From Pirellulales bacterium (GTDB lineage Bacteria; Planctomycetota; Planctomycetia; Pirellulales; JACPPG01), in assembly GCA_036490175.1 (NCBI GenBank), contig DASXEJ010000283.1:1-55795 (forward strand): a stretch of DNA of 55,795 bases, written 5' to 3'. The position numbers were made by a program, and so were the translations under genes. Numbering within the stretch: position 1 is the stretch's first letter; each line of letters starts with the position of its first letter. Under the pieces are notes generated by a model. It saw only the letters and a list, made by a program, of their open reading frames with translations. It had not been told where the DNA came from and did not search any database. This document shows positions 51,116-55,795 of the stretch, piece by piece.

Positions 51116-51784
51116 TTACTTTTTAAATTTCTTCTGCAGCTCGCGCAGCTCAGAGTCGATTTCCAGGTTGGAGCTCTCTTGTTCGAGGGAGATTTCCTCC
51201 TGCACGGACTCGCTGGCGAGCTCTCGTAGTGCGTCGGCCTCGGCTTCGGCCATCTCGACCTTCTCGCGCATGCGATCGAACTTGGCAAAGGCGTCGTGAT
51301 TGAGTTCGGGCGAGGCGGTGCCCAGGCTCAGTTTGGCGCGCACGTCGGCGGCTTTCTTGCGGGCGGAAAGCGTACCCAATTGGCGTTTGGCGTCGGCCAA
51401 CTTCGCCTGCATTCCTTCGAGTTGGCGGCGCAACGTGGCACTCGATTCGACGGCCGCCGAGTGTTGATCGCGCAGGGCAGCCGCCAACTTTTCGTATTCT
51501 TGCTTGCGGCCCAGGGCCTGGCGGGCTAGCTTTTCATCGCCAGCCTCGACGGCCGACTCGGCTCGCTGCTGCCATTGACTGGCCTTGTGTTCGTTATCGG
51601 CCAGTTCCTTGGCCACGATCTTGTCGCTGGCCAACGCCTTGGCGACATCGCGCCGGGAGGTCTCGATCGAGGTCTCCATCTCGCGCACGGCTTGCTTCAG
51701 CATCTTCTCGGGATCTTCGTACTTCTCGACCATATCATTCAAATTGGCTGAGAGGATGTCGCTCACGCGTTTGAACAGTCCCAT
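51116..51784 (-). CDS. pspA: PspA/IM30 (phage shock protein A) family protein
   Basis: 222 residues, almost entirely alpha-helical, the family length. The start MGLFKRVSDILSANLNDMVE and the next helix KYEDPEKMLKQAVREMETSI are strongly conserved, followed by long charged helices (ARQALGRKQEYEKLAAALRD; RRQLEGMQAKLADAKRQLGT). Such proteins form oligomers on the inner membrane and protect it under stress. ATG 51784 has AAGGAG 7 bases upstream. It is divergent from the ECF sigma gene (368-base gap). No pspF, pspB or pspC is seen. Its coil resembles a segment of the kinase at 53212. Confidence 0.93.
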   Translation of the reverse strand: MGLFKRVSDILSANLNDMVEKYEDPEKMLKQAVREMETSIETSRRDVAKALASDKIVAKELADNEHKASQWQQRAESAVEAGDEKLARQALGRKQEYEKLAAALRDQHSAAVESSATLRRQLEGMQAKLADAKRQLGTLSARKKAADVRAKLSLGTASPELNHDAFAKFDRMREKVEMAEAEADALRELASESVQEEISLEQESSNLEIDSELRELQKKFKK

Positions 51785-52152
51785 GTGTTGCTCCTTGGTT
51801 TCTCGACCGGCAGGCCGCCCGCGCTGCCCAAATTACATTTCTGACTTGTTCATGTAACGGCGCAGCCAATCCGGCAGCCGAACCAATGAATTTTCTTATC
51901 CAGCGTAGTAAACCGTCGGCGGGCCGGCTTCGTATTGGGTTGGTCCCTAACGAAATTGTACATTGCGCCAACAGAGACGGCCTGCGGAATCTACGAGGTT
52001 TGCCGCCATGGGTGGCAGGGGCACTCTGACACGGCGAAACGCTTGACCCGCGCACAGGGCCGCCCCAGAATGTGGAGGTAGCATCTCCAGCCGGCGCGAC
52101 TCTTTTTTTGGCAGTCTCTTTCGCCGTCGCTTTCTTCCGATACCGGATGGTC
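51785..52152. other. 368-base divergent region between pspA and the ECF sigma gene
   Basis: An AAGGAG site for pspA lies at the left edge. No clear sigma70, sigma54 or ECF-type promoter, and no large repeat, was recognised. The open frame to the left of the sigma start (52072-52152) is hydrophobic by chance and lacks a start site. Confidence 0.4.
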
Positions 52153-52968
52153 ATGGCTTTTCCCGAGACTCGGCCGACTCTCATTCAACGGATTGTTTCT
52201 ACCGGCGATAATGCCGATTGGCGGCAGTTTCTCGACGATTATTGGGGACCGGTCTGCCGTTTTGCGGCCTACCGAAGCTCGCTTGGGGTGGCAGACGTCG
52301 AAGACATCGCCTCGCAAACCTTCGAGGCGTTGATTTCCAACAAACTGTTGGCACGTTGGATCGTTAATCGTTCCGCAAAGCTCCGCACGCTGATTTGCAC
52401 CGTGACGCGCAACGTCATGTCGAACCGTGCCCGCGTCGACCAGGGACGTGCTCGGCTGATGCGCGAGCACTTGGACCAGGGAGGCGAGCTTGTCGGGCTG
52501 GACGCACCGGTCGAGCAAGTCGACAGATTCTATGCCGCCTGGGTCGAGGACCTGATCGAACAGGCGGTCGAAAGCCTGCTCAGCGAATACCACCAGGCGG
52601 GAAAAGGAGACTATTTTCGCGTCCTGCACGGCCGGCTGTGCGAACAGATGGCCATGGGTGAGGTCGCAGAACTGCTGGACCTCAAGATCACGTCCGCCGA
52701 GAACTATTTCAAGGCAGCCCGCAAACGGCTTACGACGATCTTGCAAGACTTGGTGCGCCAGCACGTCGAGCGCTATGCGGCCAACGCCGATCAGGATGAA
52801 TTTGCCGCCGAGTGGCATGCCCTGGGCGAATATCTGACCGAGCACGGCGGCTTAGAAGACGCCGTCCGTCGAACGTACGAAGGTGCCAATGTAACGTCCC
52901 TGCGGCAGCGCAAAACGGCCCAAATCAACCTGACCCTCTCTCGGATTTCCTCGTTCGAGGCGGAATAG
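52153..52968 (+). CDS. ECF-type RNA polymerase sigma factor with C-terminal extension
   Basis: 271 residues from ATG 52153 (MAFPETRPTLIQRIVSTGDN); ATG 52147 is two codons upstream. Region 2 lies at about 15-85 (WRQFLDDYWGPVCRFAAYRS; VADVEDIASQTFEALISNKL; RTLICTVTRNVMSNRAR), region 4 at about 130-205 (MAMGEVAELLDLKITSAENY with FKAARKRL). A helical extension of about 65 residues follows. This is the planctomycete pattern of ECF factors linked to a Ser/Thr kinase gene, as here (kinase starts 243 bases downstream). Such factors are thought to be controlled by phosphorylation in place of an anti-sigma factor, which would be inference here. Confidence 0.87.
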   Translation: MAFPETRPTLIQRIVSTGDNADWRQFLDDYWGPVCRFAAYRSSLGVADVEDIASQTFEALISNKLLARWIVNRSAKLRTLICTVTRNVMSNRARVDQGRARLMREHLDQGGELVGLDAPVEQVDRFYAAWVEDLIEQAVESLLSEYHQAGKGDYFRVLHGRLCEQMAMGEVAELLDLKITSAENYFKAARKRLTTILQDLVRQHVERYAANADQDEFAAEWHALGEYLTEHGGLEDAVRRTYEGANVTSLRQRKTAQINLTLSRISSFEAE

Positions 52969-53110
52969 CGCCAGACAATCCGCGGAATAACTGCAACAGG
53001 GTTACCGGCCGACGGGCATCATTACATTCAATGAACGACGAGCAATCCCAAAAGGTGCGCCACCAGCGCTTGCCTTTTCCATCACGGTGAGATCCTAGGG
53101 GAGTAGCGTG

Positions 53111-53215
53111 ATGAGCCGTTGGACGAGTTTTGTCGTGCGAGACTCGCAGCAGCCGAACCGAGTAGGTGTAGGCAAGGGCGCTCGCGCCTTACGAAGGAGG
53201 GGGAGCTGGCTGTGA
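53111..53215 (+). CDS. Possible 34-residue leader peptide overlapping the kinase start
   Basis: ATG 53111 follows GGGGAG by about 8 bases. The frame ends in TGA at 53213-53215, overlapping the kinase GTG at 53212-53214 (GTGA). Such an overlap suggests translational coupling. The peptide is basic (MSRWTSFVVRDSQQPNRVGV and onward) without family features, so it may not be a real protein. A 19-codon frame at 53031-53090 precedes it. Confidence 0.3.
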   Translation: MSRWTSFVVRDSQQPNRVGVGKGARALRRRGSWL

Positions 53216-55795
53216 CCGAACAGAGCTTGAATGTGCCTGCCGGACGGTCGTTGGCCGAACTGTCCCCTTTGCCTTCGCCGCAGGTAATTTCCTGGTTTCC
53301 GGCACTATTGGCTCAGGTCATCGCCCTGCACCGCGAGGGTCGGTTGCACAGAGCCATTGCCGCGGGCACGATCTCGCTCGGCAGCGACCGGCGACCGCTG
53401 CTCTCGAATCCGCCCGAGAAGGTCGTTTTGGGCGGCGCCGCCGAGTCCGACAATTGTCCGCCCGAGTTGCCAACGGGCCTTCCGTGGGACATGCCGACGG
53501 AATTGGAGCCCGCGCGAGCGATTTTGGCGACCGCCGGCGTGGACATGGATCCGCGCAGAATCGATGTATATCAACTCGGCGTCCTGCTCTGTTTTATGGT
53601 GACGGGTCAATCGAGCGGTGCTTACTTGCGCAGCCCGAAAACGCGAGGACTGGTGCCCGCCGTGCTACGGCCGCTCATTGATAGCGCTCTTGGTCACGAT
53701 GTGGATGCCCGGCTGGAGAATTGCGAGCAGTTCTCGACGATGCTGGCCGAGGCGACGGATGCGAGTCACGCCACGCATGCCCTAGGTTCTGACACGCCGG
53801 CAATGATTGTGGCGCACACTCCGCTGCCCGAGGCGCGTTCGCCGCTCGTTGAGGATTTCGCGGCCGCGCAGCCGGCCACGGCCGTCGATCCGGCCGGTCG
53901 ATTGGGTGCCTATCAGCTTTTGAAGCGGATTGGCGGCGGGGGGATGGGGGATGTTTACAAGGCCCATGATGCCGCGCTCGATCGCGTCGTGGCCATCAAA
54001 GTTTTGCCGCCGGAGCTGGCGCGACATCCGGCCTTCGTGGCACGCTTTCGCAGCGAAGCAATGGCGATCGCCAAATTCACTCATCCCAACATCGTCCAAG
54101 TCTATGCCTTTGCCGACGATGCCGGCCGGCACTTTTTCGCCATGCAGTTTGTCGAAGGCGAGTCGCTGGCCGAGCGCTTGCACCGGCAAGGTCGCTTGCC
54201 GCTTGACGAGGCCCTGCCGATCTTCGAGCAATGCTTGGCCGGGTTGGCGGCGGCTCACGCGCGGGGGCTAATTCATCGCGACATCAAGCCGGGAAATGTG
54301 TTGATCGATAGCGAGCATAATCGGGCGCTGCTAGCCGACTTCGGGCTGGTCAAGGCCATCGACCACGCCGATGGTCACACGGCGACCGGTGTAATCATGG
54401 GCACGGTCGGGTACCTTTCACCCGAGCAGGCGCGGGGCCAGCCGGTCGACGGTCGTTCGGATTTGTACTCACTCGGCGCGTTGATTTATCAACTGCTCTG
54501 CGGCCAACTGCCGTTTGTCTCTGAATCGGCGAGCGGACTGATCTTTCAGCACGCCTTCGACGCGCCCAAGTCGCTTGCAGACCTGGCCCCCGAGGTGCCG
54601 AAGCGCATTGTGTCGATCGTCATGCGGCTGCTGGCCAAGGATCCGGCGCAACGTTACGCGACGGCCGCGGACGTGCTGGAAGAGATACATGCTTTTCGCG
54701 CTGGCACGCCCCCGGTGGCACCTCCCCGCAATGACGCGAAATCGAGGGTCATCGTCGCACCCCACCTGACGGCTCCGGCGGAGCCGATCGATACGTCGCG
54801 CATCGCCCCCGTTCGCGCCTGGCGAGACCGCTTCTGGAACCTTTTGTACTCTCACGCGCCGCAAGTGGCCCAGAAGCTGGCCGATACAGAGCATCAGGTT
54901 GATGGGGCCGTCTTGCAATATGAGAAACGGCGCGACGAATTGGCCGATCTTGCCCGCGCTGCCGCGAGCGTGGCCGCCGAATTCGCGGCCCAAGAGGCCA
55001 GTCATCGCGAAGCTGCCAAGGCTGCCGCGGCACGCGCCGAAAAATGCACGACTCCCGAAGCGGCTATCGCCGCACAAGAGGATCAGGACCGTTGCGAACG
55101 AACGGCCGCAGAGTTCGCAAGCCAATTAGCCGAGCAGGAAAGGCAATCGGAAGAAATCCAACTGCGATTGTCCAAGGTGAACGCCACCTTGCAGCAGCTC
55201 CGCAGTCAGCGCGACGCCTTGCAAGCGCGAATGCGTGCGGCACAACAACAGATGGGAGAGAAACCTGGTGGCCCGCCAAGACGACGAATATGGTGGCTCC
55301 TCGCAGGGGTCGGCGCGGTGGTTGCTATCCTGGCGATATGGTTGCCGAAAGGCGACCGACATGAACCGGTGATAACGAGTTCTCCACCGCCGAGGATCAT
55401 GCGTCCTGCGCCCGTGGTCGAGCCCCCTTCTCCGCCGGCGAGCGCTGCCCCAATGGTCGACGTGCCCGAGATCGTGGACGGCGTGTTGGTGCATCATGGC
55501 CTGCTGATCTCGGAGTATCCGCAACAACCGAAGCAAGACGCCAAAGGGGGCGCCTTTATACCGCGGGAGGAACTGGGGGCTCCGGTCGGAGAGGTCTCGA
55601 CGACCCCCACTTTGACCAAATGGAAATACAATCGGTGGCGCAACGTGATGGCCGAAGGCGTGCTCAAGGTCGACTTGGCGGGCGAGTACCGCTTTCTATC
55701 GAACAACTTCTACGATCGCAACGCACTGTATGTAGATGGCACACTGGTCTGCAAATACCGAGACGGCGAGAAAACCGTCTCGAAAATAGAACTAC
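53212..55795 (+). CDS. Membrane-bound Ser/Thr protein kinase (Hanks type), C-terminus cut by window edge
   Basis: 861 residues visible from GTG 53212, preceded by AAGGAGG. Parts: (1) about 25-180, a degenerate kinase-like region (REGRLHRAI; DPRRIDVYQLGVLLCFMVTG). (2) An active kinase domain, about 232-495: G-loop IGGGGMGDVYK, Lys263 in AIKVL, Glu282, HRDIKPGN with Asp357, DFG at 376-378, and GTVGYLSPEQARG. (3) A long coiled coil, about 545-685, like PspA. (4) One membrane span at 692-711. (5) A Pro-rich stretch. (6) From about 800, a domain resembling PA14 (LAGEYRFLSNNFYDRNALYV then DGTLVC). So the kinase is cytoplasmic with an outside sensor. It lies downstream of an ECF sigma gene. Confidence 0.9.
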   Translation, partial: MTEQSLNVPAGRSLAELSPLPSPQVISWFPALLAQVIALHREGRLHRAIAAGTISLGSDRRPLLSNPPEKVVLGGAAESDNCPPELPTGLPWDMPTELEPARAILATAGVDMDPRRIDVYQLGVLLCFMVTGQSSGAYLRSPKTRGLVPAVLRPLIDSALGHDVDARLENCEQFSTMLAEATDASHATHALGSDTPAMIVAHTPLPEARSPLVEDFAAAQPATAVDPAGRLGAYQLLKRIGGGGMGDVYKAHDAALDRVVAIKVLPPELARHPAFVARFRSEAMAIAKFTHPNIVQVYAFADDAGRHFFAMQFVEGESLAERLHRQGRLPLDEALPIFEQCLAGLAAAHARGLIHRDIKPGNVLIDSEHNRALLADFGLVKAIDHADGHTATGVIMGTVGYLSPEQARGQPVDGRSDLYSLGALIYQLLCGQLPFVSESASGLIFQHAFDAPKSLADLAPEVPKRIVSIVMRLLAKDPAQRYATAADVLEEIHAFRAGTPPVAPPRNDAKSRVIVAPHLTAPAEPIDTSRIAPVRAWRDRFWNLLYSHAPQVAQKLADTEHQVDGAVLQYEKRRDELADLARAAASVAAEFAAQEASHREAAKAAAARAEKCTTPEAAIAAQEDQDRCERTAAEFASQLAEQERQSEEIQLRLSKVNATLQQLRSQRDALQARMRAAQQQMGEKPGGPPRRRIWWLLAGVGAVVAILAIWLPKGDRHEPVITSSPPPRIMRPAPVVEPPSPPASAAPMVDVPEIVDGVLVHHGLLISEYPQQPKQDAKGGAFIPREELGAPVGEVSTTPTLTKWKYNRWRNVMAEGVLKVDLAGEYRFLSNNFYDRNALYVDGTLVCKYRDGEKTVSKIEL

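Noticed and set aside
1..55795. Search for phage defence, toxin-antitoxin, CRISPR or transposase genes
   Set aside because: None was recognised; the ClC, Lhr and kinase genes are ordinary chromosomal genes and show no defence-island context.

Overview
The window is a GC-rich stretch of a chromosome that looks planctomycetal, probably Pirellulales-like. Family content supports this: two sets of DUF1501 plus DUF1549/DUF1553 proteins, a large WD40/cytochrome-c protein, a DUF1559 pilin-like protein, an ECF sigma factor beside a Ser/Thr kinase, and two genes of the archaeal-type (methanofuran/H4MPT) C1 pathway in a bacterium. No rRNA, tRNA, transposase, integrase or CRISPR array was recognised. 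Genes are cut at both ends: a cardiolipin synthase at the left and a kinase at the right. All names come from reading motifs; no database search was run.

Layout. 1-9 kb: mostly leftward single genes (aminotransferase, SMP-30-like protein, methyltransferase, serine hydrolase, cupin, quinone reductase). 8.8-15 kb: rightward pilin-like protein, a Gly/Asn-rich membrane protein and a full-length Lhr helicase. 16.5-24.2 kb: rightward DUF1501, DUF1549/1553 and WD40/cytochrome genes, probably one operon. 24.4-28.1 kb: SDR, CDF metal transporter, ClC channel. 28.2-37.1 kb: a long leftward block whose transcription order is sufR, nuoB, sufC, sufB, sufD, Rieske ferredoxin, SufT-like, then an ATP-grasp ligase and an MfnF-like protein. 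This block joins Fe-S cluster assembly with a client (NuoB) and ends in C1-cofactor genes. A good sigma70-type promoter with an inverted repeat lies in front of sufR. 37.5-46.9 kb: stress protein, thioredoxin-like proteins, M81 peptidase, lipoprotein, redoxin/cytochrome/copper-monooxygenase fusion, CocE hydrolase, SEC-C protein. 47.3-51 kb: second DUF1549/DUF1501 pair. 51.1 kb to the end: pspA, a divergent ECF sigma factor and a kinase.

The most unusual feature is the number of short palindromic repeats. One family (ends GGGTGCCATGC / GCATGGCACCC, about 90-140 bp) occurs between genes, and also inside two open reading frames. In one it adds 33 codons in front of a signal peptide (17984-18082). 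In the other a decayed copy makes up a His-rich insert near the N-terminus of the ATP-grasp enzyme (30313-30452). At least five further palindrome types, with word-like repeats such as CACGAATGACACGAAT or TTCATCATTTAGCATTCATC, sit in gaps between genes, often where a terminator would be expected.

The kinase at the right edge seems to carry a degenerate kinase-like region in front of the active kinase domain, and a PspA-like coiled coil after it, close to a real pspA gene.
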